Positions 46,930 to 58,904 are shown, counted from the first letter of the stretch. The stretch: DNA of 64,000 nt from Armillaria gallica (GCA_037576215.1 JBANDB010000001.1:6014001-6078000); one strand, 5' to 3'. Notes: generated by a model not told the origin, from the sequence alone. Translations and numbers: made by a program.

Positions 46930-48180
46930 TATCTTGGAGGGAGATGATATGACCCACGTATGCTATAGTCACTGGAAACATTTTGAAAATAAGAATTGTT
47001 ATAGAAGTCGGCACTGGTCCCATTCTCCCCTCGCTAAGTGCATACAGCAACCCCAGCCTTCTACCTATCAGACCTATCATGCTCTAGGTACGCCTCAGCA
47101 ATCCCGGCCCTCCACTGCAGAATGCGACCAGTGTTAGTGTGCTGAATACCGTCACTCTGATGATCTTCCCTCTCGCTATGGACTGGACTGTCCGTCTCTA
47201 GGACATCTGCGAGGCAAGAGACATTGGAGTCATGTTTGGTGTCCCAGTGGTCAGCGTTATGGTAAGCAGTAAGCTTGGCAATCCTCCCTCCATGCACATC
47301 CATCCACTGTTCTAATACCTGCCTTCGCCATTAGCTCCTCTGAACAACCTGTGCTGGAAGATACATACCTCTCACAACAAGCGAACACTCTCTTCATAAC
47401 GAGCCTGCGAAGTAAAGCGTGGATTGAGCACTGTGTGGGGATATTCTTCAGTGTAGATTTCTATGAAATTTTGCCACCACAGCTCGGAACAACCATCGTG
47501 TATCGCATTGAAATAAGCCAAACGGTATCGCTCGAGCAGCCGTTGTTTGGGAAGGTCAAGGTGCATACAATGATACTACAATTGATGAGCAGGTTCTCAT
47601 GTTATAGATGAAGAAACCTACTGCTGTGCCACGGTCTATCAGGTTGTGCATTGACTCTAGCATTCAAGTCAGTAGAGACATCGGAAAAGCAAGAAGTGGT
47701 TCACACCAAATAGGGGGTGGGGGGTATGAGAAGGTGTGTTTTACCAGGAATGCAGGCCCTTATATATGCGATTTCCATGGGAATTTTTTCAACTGGAATG
47801 ACAGGTGAAGTTCCAGTGAGACAACTAGCGATAGTGAATTTACTACTGTGAAAATGCTGACATCGGCCATAGATAATGAAGATGTTTTCTATATGAACAA
47901 GTGGTTGACAATTCCCAGTCACTCTTATACCATAACACTCATTTGAATACTGCGTGGAAGAGTGCTAGGATAGATGCACCAAAGGTATACTTTACAAACA
48001 ATATATTCCAGTAGAAGGGCTGAACCTTCTGTAATATATTCATGATATCTTTAAGGTAATTTAGAACAAAGAGGAAGAGATATAAGGCCAGTATTTGATA
48101 CAGTGAGACCATCAGATGAAAGAGTGAAAGCGGTAAGAATGCATTATAGAATACTAACACCGACACCCACTTTCTCTCCT
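46930..48180. other. No supported gene
   Basis: Short minus-strand stretches such as 47566-47372 (RLLERYRLAYFNAIHDGC...LWWQNFIEIYTEEY) look protein-like but I cannot join them into a gene or name them. Confidence 0.3.
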
Positions 48181-48187
48181 TCTTCCA

Positions 48188-49030
48188 TGGCACCATCCAA
48201 AAAATATCACACAACTGAATCAAAGCGTCATTCAGTGTGCGAGAAAAGCAAACGCTACTATGAAAGGTATGTATTGACATCTCTGCCATGAAAACTTGAC
48301 TAATATTCAATACAATTATTGAGAAACAGGCTCCAGATCCGACTCTGGCGCAAAGCTGCCTATGACGCTAGAGCTGCGCAAGACCCAGTGCCCCAGTGTT
48401 CACTCTCACCTTCTGGCTGCTCTAGCAAAGAGCCTGCCATTGTGAATGTCAAGCACATTACTCGAGTTGGAAAGACTAACGCACTTGAAATTCAAACAAG
48501 GTAGGGGACGCCGTATCAATGCAATCTTTGTGAAATATATTAATGGTGCATATGCAGGAGAAAATATCTAACATGCCGAACTAAAACCTTGCCTTTGTCT
48601 AACAATCCCCCCCCTGGTACCATCTACACCGCCCACCGACATATTCCCCAAACTGAGCACAGAGGCAAAGGCCCTTCGAGCCGAATTTAATTCCTTCATT
48701 CAGGGCACGTCTATAGGTGAATATGCGGAGTCGCTCTTGAGAGCTTACTTCAAGTTGGACTCAAAATGCCAGGGACAAATCAGTGTCTTTGTGGACCCAT
48801 TGCAAGACCTGTATGAGCTCCGGGATGCGTATATGAAGATCCAAGGTCAATCTCTCGCAGCCGAAGGTTTGAGCGTGAGGCATGATTCACTGGTACAAGC
48901 AGGTGGTCCTATCAATAAGGTCGTCGAGTGGGTGGAAGATTTTTGGCGTTGCGTGATTGATGGTCCAAGGAGCTTACTGCATACATACAATGTGAAACGG
49001 TTGGCATGGCAAAGGGATACTATTCATTAA
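48188..49030 (+). pseudogene. Small KDZ-linked gene with a poly-C frame change
   Basis: Starts MAPSKKYHTTESKRHSV...KSKRYYER, a basic leader of the YHT.E.K...KSKRYYE kind found in several agaricomycete proteins. A spliced exon follows (RLQIRLWRKAAYDARAAQD). After another intron (about 48502-48558) the frame changes at a run of eight C (48606-48614), then continues as FPKLSTEAKALRAEFNSF and a long helical 3' part to 49030. One more or fewer C would restore the frame. Either a real lesion or a base-call error; function unknown. Confidence 0.45.
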
Positions 49031-49673
49031 TAACATCACTACAAAAGGATAATTCTTTTCTAGAGTACCTTGCTTGTAGATTCTCTACACTGTTCATCAC
49101 CTCACATAACAAATCTTCGAGCCAAAATATCACCTGATGAATGGGTCCCATCATGCACTGCACCCACTCCATATCCTTTCCTACCCCCACGCTATTCAGA
49201 ACAACATGCTCATATTCATATCCCAACTTCTCCAAGGGGGAAAGTCAAGTAAGAGCATTCTTGATCACACATCGGCGTCCCCTGAGTCGTGTAGGTCCGA
49301 TAGTAGCAATGTATGCATGGTAGATCTTGTCAACGAAGCGGCGTGGATCGTTTTCTGTTAGCATATGGAACCGCTGGTGTAATCGTTCTAGTTGGTCGAG
49401 TGCTTCTGCTAGTTCTGAGCTGCGTCTGAAGTCAAAATCAGACATTAAGCTTTAGGAAGAACATGTTCAACAGACATACTGTGTATGCGTTTCTCCCAAG
49501 TTAACCTCAATATCAGTACATCGTGCTGCCCGCTGAATCAAAGGTTCCAAACGGCTTCTAAGCGTACGAGTAAGAACCAGAACAAACGAGGTATCATATC
49601 ACATACCTCTGTATTCGACTGTTAGCCCTTCCAGCAAGTTGGTATGACTCGTGTCAACGCTGATTGATGGCAT
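49020..49673 (-). CDS. Hypothetical KDZ-linked protein
   Basis: Read right to left: MPSISVDTSHTNLLEGLTVEY, then RLEPLIQRAARCTDIEVNLGEK, then RRSSELAEALDQLERLHQRFH...RRFVDKIYHAYIATIG, then KLGYEYEHVVLNSVG...SFCSDVINE with stop at 49020. Each part is bounded by plausible GT-AG sites (introns about 40-60 nt). Leu/Glu-rich helices suggest a coiled coil. It overlaps the 3' end of the previous gene tail to tail. I do not recognise it. Confidence 0.4.
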
Positions 49674-49832
49674 GACGATGCCTAGCAAGAGAGCTTCAGT
49701 TTACGGTTCAGGGATCATATGATAATATTGCTTACTTCTGATAACTTTGTTGACTACTAGCATTGTGAGCTGCTCAGCGTTCCTGTTCCGTTTGAAAGGC
49801 ACGTCGTGAAACCATGATAGTTGCTGGAATGA

Positions 49833-49848
49833 GGGGGGGGGGGGGGGG
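49833..49848 (+). repeat. Run of 16 G
   Basis: Uninterrupted homopolymer; length may be unreliable in the assembly. Confidence 0.9.
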
Positions 49849-49971
49849 CGCTGAAACCGAGGTGCCAAGTCACAATTGATGTGAGGGATTACTTCGGAGG
49901 GGAACACTCGAGGCTGCAGGATGTGCACGCTGTCGTAGAAAAAAGGGATCAGCTTATGAGACTGTACAGAG

Positions 49972-50240
49972 TCAACTGAAGAGTTTGTACTTTGTCGTGG
50001 AAGGAAAGGAACTGTGGTACGGTAATCTACGGTAATGTACACAGTCAGTTTGAAGACTTTGTACTTTGTCATGGAAGGAAGGAACCGCGTTACGGTAATG
50101 TACAAAGTCAGCTCGAAAATTTTGTACTGTGTCATAAAAGCAACCTGGGACTGACAGCTGTCACATAATTTGGGCTCATTTCACTTTGCAAAGTTTGAGG
50201 ATTGTATACAGTCTAATCAAGACTTTGTACTTTATCATAA
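49972..50240. repeat. TTTGTAC motif array upstream of KDZ genes
   Basis: Three imperfect units of about 63-75 bp, each holding TTTGTACT (49984, 50053, 50119) followed by GGTAATGTACA on the opposite strand sense (50030, 50096), then a further GACTTTGTAC at 50221. It immediately precedes the 132-aa gene and the transposase. Confidence 0.75.
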
Positions 50241-50358
50241 ATCTAAAATCCTTATAAGCTCAAGAGAAGACATGAAAACATCATCACTCACTTATTAACA
50301 GAAAAGGTGGGTACCTTCGGCTATAAGACGGTAAGGTCTCTAATGTCCGTTATTAGAT

Positions 50359-50809
50359 ATGCTTTGTTCTCGGGAGAAAAGGGAATTTTTGAGGGCTTAT
50401 GTGCCCGAATATCGCAGGGTGAAAGCTGTTGCGGTGGAGCGTCTGAGACTCTTTGCACAGTTTCAGTCTCATATATGGTTACTTTGGATTAAGCGCTGGT
50501 GCCCAGAACTGCGGGCTCTGGACCCGAATGACGCTGTGGGGATTCGCCATTGGAACCGTTGTCGCCAAAAAGTAAGTTCTTCTGTCATGACGCAAATCAA
50601 TAGACTCACCATATTCACCTTAGGATCTTCTCAAGATTATTCAGACACTGGCGTTTTGGGATCCCTTCTATGCCGAGGGTCGCAGAAAGGAAGCAGGACG
50701 AGCACTGCTCTCCTTGGGTGTAGATAACATAGCCTCCAAGACACAATTATCCGGTATGAGACAAAGTGATCGAGTACCAAAGCCAAAGAGGCGTGCTGAT
50801 GATAGTTAG
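50359..50809 (+). CDS. Small KDZ-linked protein, 132 aa
   Basis: Exons 50359-50571 and 50624-50809, intron of 52 nt, in frame. The product contains EFLRAYVPEYRRVKAVAVERL, FAQFQSHIWLLWIKRWCPEL and HWNRCRQK-DLLKIIQTLAFWDPFYAEGRRK, ending in a basic tail PKPKRRADDS. It lies between the motif array and the transposase in the same direction. No known domain recognised. An upstream in-frame ATG was not found, so this start is the simplest choice. Confidence 0.55.
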
Positions 50810-51053
50810 CTTACATATTATTGATCGAAGCCTTCGATCATCCAAACGGAGCAGCCAAAACGAGCCTTGTCTCAACTACAAATATACTGTCACTCATGGA
50901 GCACTTGCGGTTCCACAAGGACCACTATTTCACATGTTTCGTCCAAATCACAACACTCTCTGAGCTTTCTTTCATAACCCCTGTTAGGACGGCGAAGTGA
51001 TATTTAACCAAAATGACGCGACGTTGATATACATCCTCCCCATCTCACGGAAT

Positions 51054-54000
51054 ATGTGGAACTACAATCCCAAGAAGCATGGAAAGCATGCCCCTGCACG
51101 AGACTTGGTTGTCAGTGATGGTGCTGAGCATCAGCCCCCTGCTCCCACCGTTGAGCATTATCGACACTCTCATTTCAGCACAAACATTAGGGAAGGACCA
51201 GATGGTGTACGAGTTCACTCCAGTACGCGCCATAGAACTTTGACGCTTCCTGCTCTCGAATCTCAGCTCCCTGTAATGCATGAGGACCTTCACCCATCTA
51301 TCGCCGAGCTGTCTTCAGGATCGTTTTTGGATCCCGATTATGCTCCATCTGCCGAGGTCCAGGGTGGTGAAGAGGAAGAGAGCACTACTCGCACTTCCAG
51401 GCCGCTTGGTGTAGGCCTAATACCCATCATAGTATCTCCAAGTCTAACTAATGTTACTCACCAGGATCATCCACTCCTTGTCTGGTCTCAGCTATACTCA
51501 GAATTCCGAGATGAGATCTTGAAACTCGACGCGTTTGAAACGGAGGATAATGATGCATGCGATGCTTGCAAGACCGACTTAGGTCTATTTCGTTGCCTCT
51601 CCTGTGTGGATACTCGGTGCCTTTGTCACGCTTGCATTGTTGCTGGGCACAAAGGCTTGCCCCTGCATAGAATTGAGGTGCGTCAATAAGGATCAATGTA
51701 TCTAATGATTTTGACAAGATGTGAATAGGAGTGGTGCTCCTCATTTTTCCGCAGAACGACGCTTGCCCAACTAGGGCTTACATTTGAACTGGGCCATAAA
51801 CATGGGACATCGTGCCTCTTTCCCTCGATCATTCCAGATTTTGTTGTCATCGACATAGATGGCATCCACACGGTTAACATGGCATTTTGCAATTGTACCC
51901 AAGGGATTTTACAGCATACTCAGCTACTTCGTCGACGATTGTTTCCTGCGACAACAATATACCCACATACTGCTTTCACGTTTCGTGTGCTTCACTTCTT
52001 TCAACTTCTTTTGTTCATGTCAAAGGTATCCGCATACAAGTTCTATCACACATTGGTTCGCTTGACTGATAACTCTGGGATGTACACACCACCAGTAAGG
52101 CCTCTTCATCATGTATTTATGCAAAGTTGCTTATAGGAGTCAGGACCGCTACCAGGCTTTTCTTCGGGTCGTGCGAGAGTGGCAGCACATTCGTGCTTTG
52201 AAACGATTTGGGCATGGGCATGAATTGAGTGGTATTCAAGGCACTAAACAGGGTGAACTCGCGCTTCATTGCCCTGCATGCCCTCAACCAAGCATCAACT
52301 TACCTCCGGATTGGAAGAAGAATCTGTGCGCCTCATTACATGTTTACTCATAATTCCTAGGTCCTGACTTTCCCTCAAGGGCTCCTCGCTGGTTGTACCG
52401 CTTGTTTTTGGCTATAGATGCAAATTTCCGGCTCCGTCGATTGAATGTCTCTAGTGACGAATCCGATCTGAGCCTCAATCTCGGATATGCTTACTTCATT
52501 GAAGAAACCGCTTTTCGTACTCACCTTGATACATTTGGAAAGGTTATTCCCGAGAAAGAGAAGAGTACGTGTAACAATCACGATGCCGTCAAGCTTGCAA
52601 ATAGTAGAGGCGGACATGGTGCTGCAGCAACAGGGGTTGGTGCTGTTGTCTGCGGATGACATGATATGAAACGTCCTATGTCCGTCAGAGATCTACAGAA
52701 AGGCGAAAGGTATGTATTCTATGAGAAATCGTGTTCAATTCTGAACATATCATCAGATATCTTAATATGGATTACTTCGTTCTATCAACCTTATCGGACG
52801 ACACACCTCCTGAGTTAGTGATATCATATGACATCACATGTCAATGGCATAAAAAGTTTTTCGATCGAATTTCGCACTATCCGGAATCATTACAGCCAAT
52901 GCAATCAGAGCGGAATATCCTTTACCTTGTGCCAAAATTCCATCTGCCAGCCCATGTTTTGAAATGTCGGGACAACTTTTCCTTCAATTTCTCCGCCAGA
53001 GTTGGTCGCACCGATGGCGAGGCTCCTGAACGTGGCTGGGCTGCTACCAACACTTTAGCAGCGAGTACCAAAGAAATGGGTCCAGGCGCTCGTCGAGACA
53101 CTTTGGATGACCATTTTGGAGATTACAACTGGAGAAAGATCATCATTCTAGGTATGTAATTCTTTTATAAACGGAATCAGCTAACCTTTGATTTTCAGCG
53201 GATACTCTTTGTGATCGGCTGAAGGAGGCGGTCAAAGCTTGTACTGAGCATGTCGAAGAGTTTATAGGATACGAGGATGCTTTACGAGTCGAGCATTCAG
53301 AATCCGTTGACTCATGGAGACAAATGGTCCTTTTATGGGAAACCGATCGAACCTAGCAGAATCCCTTCGCACCAACTTTGCGCCGTAAGTCAACCTGCAT
53401 CAGCATCAATATCTCATTCACACTCACACCATTTAGCTGTGACTGAAAATGCCGTGCGCCTGGAGCTCGCCAGAGAAGAAAAGAATGTTTCCGCTGTAGA
53501 AATTTGGCATGATGTTAGCCCCAGCGAGTTAATTGCACAAGGATTACAGTTAGAGGAGGCCCAGTATGTTCCTGTATCATCTCCTAAAATGCTGTCCTGA
53601 CGATTTTGACAGGGTATGATTGCAATACGATATCGACGCCCTTGGTCCACATTCAACAGATCTACAACGCACCAAAGTTCAAGCCCAGGAGAACTGTATC
53701 AGCCGCAAAATCAAAGCGTGGATCGATGTGCAGAAGGTGTACATGCCTAGGACCACACTTCTACGTGCACGGGATGATGATCGCCGCAAAGTTGGGGCAG
53801 CTGTGCGGCCTTCAAAGATTCCTCTCTACCTCCCTTCTACCGCCCTCAGGCTCAATGCTATTGATACATTGACCCAGAGCACTATCGTCGACGACGAGTT
53901 GCGTCTCCGTCTTGCTCAGGCTAATGATACCTTGGCGGTGCTACATGATCATCTTCTTCTAAAATCTTATCTCACGACGTGGCGACAACGCTTTTCCCGA

Positions 54001-54656
54001 GGACAGCACTACAGCATGAAAGCAAATACTTTACTTCACCGAGTAGAAGACAAGATCGCTGCAGACGTTTCAAGATATCAACGAATCTACGCGGCATTGG
54101 CATCAATGTCTGTGAAATTAAACCGGTATGAATGGCAGGAAATTCTCTGCCCTCTAAAGGACGAAGATGTTAAAGGTCTTGACCAGTACAATGAGGCGAC
54201 ATCAGAGGGACATCACAATCTGGCATGGATTTGGAAAACCAATCTCCAAAGTGGAGATAAAGGTCTCCAGGAAGGTAAGTGTCAGCTCCCTCACATCTGA
54301 AGTCTGGGTATTACTGAGCCCGTTCTTTGGTAGCGTTGAGAATTGAGTGGTGCAAGTCCCAGGCACGAGCTCAACGGTGGCAAGAAGAATGCGAGCTATT
54401 GACTGAGGAGTTGCGTCGTGTCCAGGCTACTTTTACGTACTATTCCCAGCTGTGGACCAAGCGAGCCGAGTTGAGATTGCTCCCTGGTGCGAGAGCATAT
54501 GCGTTCAGGCAAGCAGCACTATGGAGCGGGCTACAAATGGACGCAGAAGCCAAATGGCACAACGTCCAGACTACTCTGGACTTGAATTCGTTGACGCATA
54601 GCATAGCAACTACAGATCTCGATGGCCATACTAACAGCCAAGTACATAGTACATAG
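51054..54656 (+). pseudogene. KDZ transposase with CxC2 domain, three nonsense codons
   Basis: Nine exons (51054-51677, 51729-52094, 52144-52325, 52380-52709, 52757-53151, 53199-53384, 53437-53563, 53613-54274, 54334-54656) join without any frame change to 1064 codons. The CxC2 zinc cluster lies near residues 172-203 (CDAC, CLSC, CLCHAC). The KDZ core includes IDANF (Asp404), SYDITCQW (Asp526), KFHLPAH and GEAPERGW (Glu592), then REMGPGARRDTLDDHFG-like sequence (here KEMGPG). In-frame stops: TGA 52657-52659 (family position usually Arg before His-Asp), TAG 53354-53356 and TGA 53617-53619. Each would be removed by a single T-to-C change. The 52326-52379 intron boundary is the least certain. 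Probably an inactive cut-and-paste transposase. Confidence 0.85.
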
Positions 54657-54748
54657 TTTTTCAAATGTCCAGTCAGGTTACAATACGATAAGAGTTGGTG
54701 ATATATTAAGATCGGTACATCAATAACTACTCATCGCGATTGACTTCC

Positions 54749-55342
54749 CTAAGTATAGAACGGCACAATAACGCGAGGATGACCAAAAACATGGCTGATT
54801 TTTCGGAACTCACGGGTGGCCATGTTCTCTAGGTCATCGAGCACATCAACGATCGCGCTGCGACTCCAACGATGCGGACCGTGATGATTATAGAGCCACA
54901 ATTGCTTCAGACCCATAATAAAGAGCGTGAAAATCTCCTGTAGATTGGGTTTAGCAAAGGAATCAAGACAGAAGGAATGACAAACAATTTTTCGTTGCTC
55001 CTTATCCGGCTCGTTTCCTCCTGTAAACCCTCTTGAAACATCCTCCGGCCACAAAGAAAAGTATTCTTTGTATATCCTGTCAAGGAAGCGCAGCACTGTG
55101 TCTCCATATACGGCACGTTCGAAGGCCGGGCCAAACTCGGCAAGCCAGAGACGCTGCTCTGGAGAATAATACAATCGTATCGCATATTCATACTCTGATG
55201 AAGCAGCGAAGACTCCAATGATACTTCTGTTCGAGATTATTGTTAAGCTTAGAATACAAGTATGAAGGATACCAACTTACAAGGAACCATCTTCAATTCG
55301 GTTGTATCGGTGATAATGAAAGAGGTCGAAATCCAGAGACAT
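54749..55342 (-). CDS. KDZ-linked hypothetical protein, 179 aa
   Basis: Exons 55342-55281 and 55226-54749, intron 54 nt (GTAAGT donor, ACAG acceptor), in frame. The product starts MSLDFDLFHYHRYNRIEDGS and continues with YEYAIRLYYSPEQRLWLAEFG, VLRFLDRIYKEYFSLWPEDV and a C-terminal LENMATREFRKISHVFGHPR. It looks soluble and helical. It converges on the transposase (stops 93 nt apart). No family recognised; splice logic and an upstream motif cluster suggest a real gene. Confidence 0.6.
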
Positions 55343-55407
55343 AGTCAATGTAGGAGGGAGTGTTGTTATAGGTATGCGATAAGAGCGTGAGCATTGCGGG
55401 TTCTACT

Positions 55408-55490
55408 TTTGTACGTTTCCATGGAATCAACTTTGTACATTACCGTGATGTCATTTTGTACATTACCGTGGAATAAACTTTGTACACTCC
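55408..55490. repeat. ACTTTGTACATTACCGT motif cluster
   Basis: Copies at 55430-55446 and 55454-55470 are near perfect; partial copies at 55408 and 55478. It lies 65-150 bp upstream of the 179-aa gene's ATG. Confidence 0.75.
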
Positions 55491-55499
55491 GTAGTCAAC

Positions 55500-56190
55500 T
55501 GTATGCAGTGAAGAAGCGCGTACGATGATCGAGCGTCTGTTCAATCTGTATATTGTTGACGCCATAGAGCTGACTGTACAGCTAAGCGACATGCGGTGCG
55601 ACGGCATAATTATTGCGAGCATATTCATTTGTGCAAACAACAAGCTGAAAATTCTTGGTATTCATTTGGTCCTCACTGTATGTTAGCGCAAGATAAGCTT
55701 ACTGAGACAAATTCAATATTTCTTGATAGCGCAACTGAATAGCATAAAAGGGTATAGAAATATGCTTACACTACTAGGGGTATGGCAAAAGCAAAAAGAG
55801 ACCTAAGTGACAGTGTCAGTCTCCCGCTCTTCCCGGACGAACTGGTGGCTAAAGAGATTGCGAACCATTGAATTACATATTTTTCCACGAGCCAGCAGTA
55901 CAGCCACGTAGAATTTTGAGATCCCATCACAGTAGTACGATCCAAGATCTGTACCTAAAGTGGATGAAAGGGCGCAGAATCGGGTGACGACGAGCAAGGA
56001 GGCGGGAGTCAATGTCTGAAGCGTGGGAAATAGTAGCCGAGTATAGCTGCAGCATGATTTGCCTTGCTGGCATGTGATTTTGACATTTTACGGGACTTTG
56101 CAAAGTGCTTCCACTGTACAGAACTACGATAGAATGTGTATATTGATCTGCACTGTAGTTACTGGGAGAATTTGTACAGTATGGACGCTA
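55500..56190. other. Right arm of the KDZ element, no gene seen
   Basis: Low coding potential; ends in the terminal motif AATTTGTACAGT (56168-56180). Confidence 0.4.
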
Positions 56191-56197
56191 TAGCCTC

Positions 56198-56204
56198 GAT
56201 GATG
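56198..56204 (+). repeat. Target-site duplication of KDZ-type element, right
   Basis: GATGATG followed by CTGCTGTCCTGCTGATG, the continuation of the DUF6535 upstream region. Confidence 0.6.
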
Positions 56205-56704
56205 CTGCTGTCCTGCTGATGCAACAAGTCTCCAAGAATCTAGATGGCCTCAGATAGCGCTGTAGGGATGTATATAGGACTACGTGACACTTTTTATGCT
56301 GAGCTGTAGCAGGACAAACATCGCAGGGGCAGCCCAAATTGAACCCAAGTAGTTCAGTTCGTTGCCGAGAGGGTGGCGAAAGTCCCTGCTCTCACGAGCT
56401 CAAGCAGTCGCTGACAGGCGTAGAGGTTGATTGCGAAAACCCAGGTTAGACTATGTACGGTGTACTACCTGTTTATATATTGCATGAATAACAAATAGAA
56501 GAGAAAAACCGGGGCAATGAAGGATAGGGGAAAGGAATAAGGTAAAAGAATCGGGTCATAGGCCGGCGCATAACATATGCCCTCCTGGCCAACAAGGTTG
56601 GGCACTACAAATAGGTAGGATAGAGTAGCATAGGATGAATCTTTTTCAAAGACAATGTAAGGCAAGTAAGCGAAAGTTTTGATGGAAGAAAGTAAATGTC
56701 ACAA

Positions 56705-57380
56705 GACTAATTTTCTGCATTCTGCGTGGCAGCATCTTCCCTCTCGCCGTATATCAGGATCACCCTCCACATTGTCGTCTCCATTGCCGTTGTTAAACGA
56801 GCCCCAGATAAACTGCAGCGGACGCTCTGAGTCCGAGTCCAAGCTCGGAAGGAAATCAGATCTGAGATAGCTGATCATGGTCGTCCTCCCAAAGTTCTTG
56901 GCCCTTTCCTGTCTGAGGAATAGGGTACGACTGAGGAATTAGCTGCCGTCGTACTCGCGTTCTGGAACGATGACATAGCTGGCAATTTGAAAGGTTTTGA
57001 GAATGAAGAGGATGAGCATATCAACCTTGAGCTTGCGAGTGGTGGGAGTGGGATCGTCAAGGTGAGTGAGGTGATAGTCGCCAGATGAGTTGTCCCACTC
57101 AGCGAATTTGTCCTCTGCAGGGCCCGCATTGTACGAAGCCGTAATGATGGAGTACCCGATGGGCTCGTGGCAAAGCTGGTGGCAGGCACCAAGACCTTCG
57201 GTTTTGTTGGTGTGGTGGAGGAGGTCGTTGTGCTCGATACATCGAAGCATGGTACATTGTATCCTTATGAACTGACAGCGGATTATGGTTGCAAGGAAAT
57301 CATGATGTTGAATGCCCGTCAGTACAGCGTAACTCGTAGTGTGCTTATTATGTTCTTCTCCCCGAGTCTTTCTCATGAGC
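56705..57380 (-). pseudogene. Unidentified gene remnant, copy 2
   Basis: Contains YSIITASYNAGPAEDKFAEW and YHLTHLDDPTPTTRKLKVD, and near the 3' end SDFLPSLDSDSERPLQFIWG followed by an acidic tail and the same QNAEN stop context as at 29281. A stop (TAA near 56940) separates the parts at the same place as TGA in the other copy, so an unrecognised intron there is possible. Family unknown. Confidence 0.35.
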
Positions 57381-57634
57381 TTCGGCTACCTGGATGAACA
57401 TTGAGTGTACTGTACTACGGTGTGAATATGTGACGCTCGAATAAGCAATAGCAAAACACATACAGCAAACACCGAACACTGTTTCCCAAGTGATTTCATA
57501 CATAGACACTGAATTATGACATCTTGACATCGCAGATGTGGTGCTCAGTGCTCATGCATGTTTTGTGAGTTGATATCGCCCAGAGGCCGTCTAATAGGGA
57601 ACCAATAGGCTATGAAGGGGATTGATGAATTAAT

Positions 57635-58482
57635 GGTTTACCGCCGGTTTCGCTGGGTTTCCACGGTCAGTTATCTGCCAGTTATCTGCCATGCCCATAA
57701 AGGGTAGTAATACTCCACGCTTTTGTTGATTTTTCCTGGTACCATTTCTTTACCTTTAGGCCCTAAAATTTAACTGTAGATGCAATATACAATGATTAAT
57801 GTGCTGCTAAAGTTGTGGAAAACAAAGAATCCTGTGTAGCACGATACTTGAGAAAAAGCATTTTTCCTGCCAACAGTTATCTGCCGTGCCCCTATGTTAT
57901 CTGCCATCGGTCCGATATTTCCGAGTTAGCATGGACTGCCCGCGACGCGCTGCGACGACTCTTATGCTTGCATGTCCTCCCCATGTATAAATTCTGCTAG
58001 ATGCTGTGAGTATATTTAGATGTACTTTCCTCCTCCTCTGCACATCCATTCACTTAAATTTGAAGCCAACAAGCTCGAAATGAAGCTTGTGAACAGGATT
58101 GCGTGCAGCAAGCATGCAGGAGAAATGGTCGGAAAAGATGTTTACACCGCAACAAATTCATGGTTTATCATACTGGGTCCATCCTTCAGGTGTGGATGCT
58201 ATTACAATTTATTCTCATGATTGTACAGTAGGAAAGTCTTGTAACATACTCATATACCTGTTTCAATGCACATTAAGCCTACCTGAGCCGAAAAATATGA
58301 AATGGCAAGCTCAAAGAGCACTCCATTTACACTCCCTTGGCCATTTTCGAACTTAAAAGTTGACGAAAATTCATGTCGGGACAGCCGCTTTTTGGTCTCT
58401 GATGGTCTCCTGAAGTCTTTCTTTTTTTATTCTTTTTGCTCCTTTTGGAGCGTGCGACACCCAGTGAAATGGACGGAAAACC
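57635..58482. mobile_element. Non-autonomous DNA transposon, GGTTTACCG family, copy 2
   Basis: 848 bp with GGTTTACCG...CGCTGGGTTTCCA at the left and its imperfect inverse (ACCCAGTGAAATGG, CGGAAAACC) at the right, flanked by perfect 8-bp GAATTAAT (57627-57634, 58483-58490). GTTATCTGCCA recurs at 57674, 57685, 57878 and 57896. No coding capacity. Confidence 0.8.
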
Positions 58483-58904
58483 GAATTAATCTCGGAGCGG
58501 GAATCGTTCTTTCCAACCGATTGCATCATCATCTTCTTCGAGTCTGGCAGCTGACTTCATCTGATCAATTCCATAAATACGATGAGAAAGTACGGACGTA
58601 ACTCACCCAATCAATACAGAACAGATTCTCCGCCGGCCCAAGCAATTATGCCGACTATTCAGGTAGTCTTGCGTCGTTACTTCAGTCCCGCTTCAGAGTT
58701 TCTACCAGATCCTGACTCTTGGAGTCGCCGGCAAGGATCACCTGAACCTAGGAGATGCTCAGAACACATGTCATTTTACCAAACTAATCACTCTCACTTT
58801 GTCGATAATCGAGAGCTGATCAGCTTGTCGATGATAAGATCTTGTAGGCTTCTAAGGTAACTGTCAGTCATGCCATCGGATCCTAGTGGACGAAAACACT
58901 GCAT

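Larger units (their letters stand above)
40050..56197. mobile_element. KDZ-type transposon, about 16.1 kb
   Basis: The flanks join into the DUF6535 upstream region of copy 3. Ends are imperfect inverted repeats: the left has TTAGTGTCCA and TTTGTAC; the right, read inwards, TATAGCGTCCA and TGTAC, with similarity over about 45 bp. Contents in order: an uncertain ORF, a minus-strand accessory gene (41059-43680), a viroplasmin-domain gene (44471-45296), a transcription-factor fragment (46092-46665), small genes at 48188, 49020 and 50359, the transposase (51054-54656) and a 179-aa gene (54749-55342). KDZ elements of fungi are known to be large with accessory genes. Exact ends are inferred from the empty-site comparison. 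Confidence 0.7.

Noticed and set aside
49833..49848. G-quadruplex or regulatory G-run
   Set aside because: A simple homopolymer of this length is common and error-prone; no supporting structure around it.
53613..54300. Independent 226-aa protein
   Set aside because: It is exon 8 of the KDZ transposase; the phase joins exactly to the exons on both sides.
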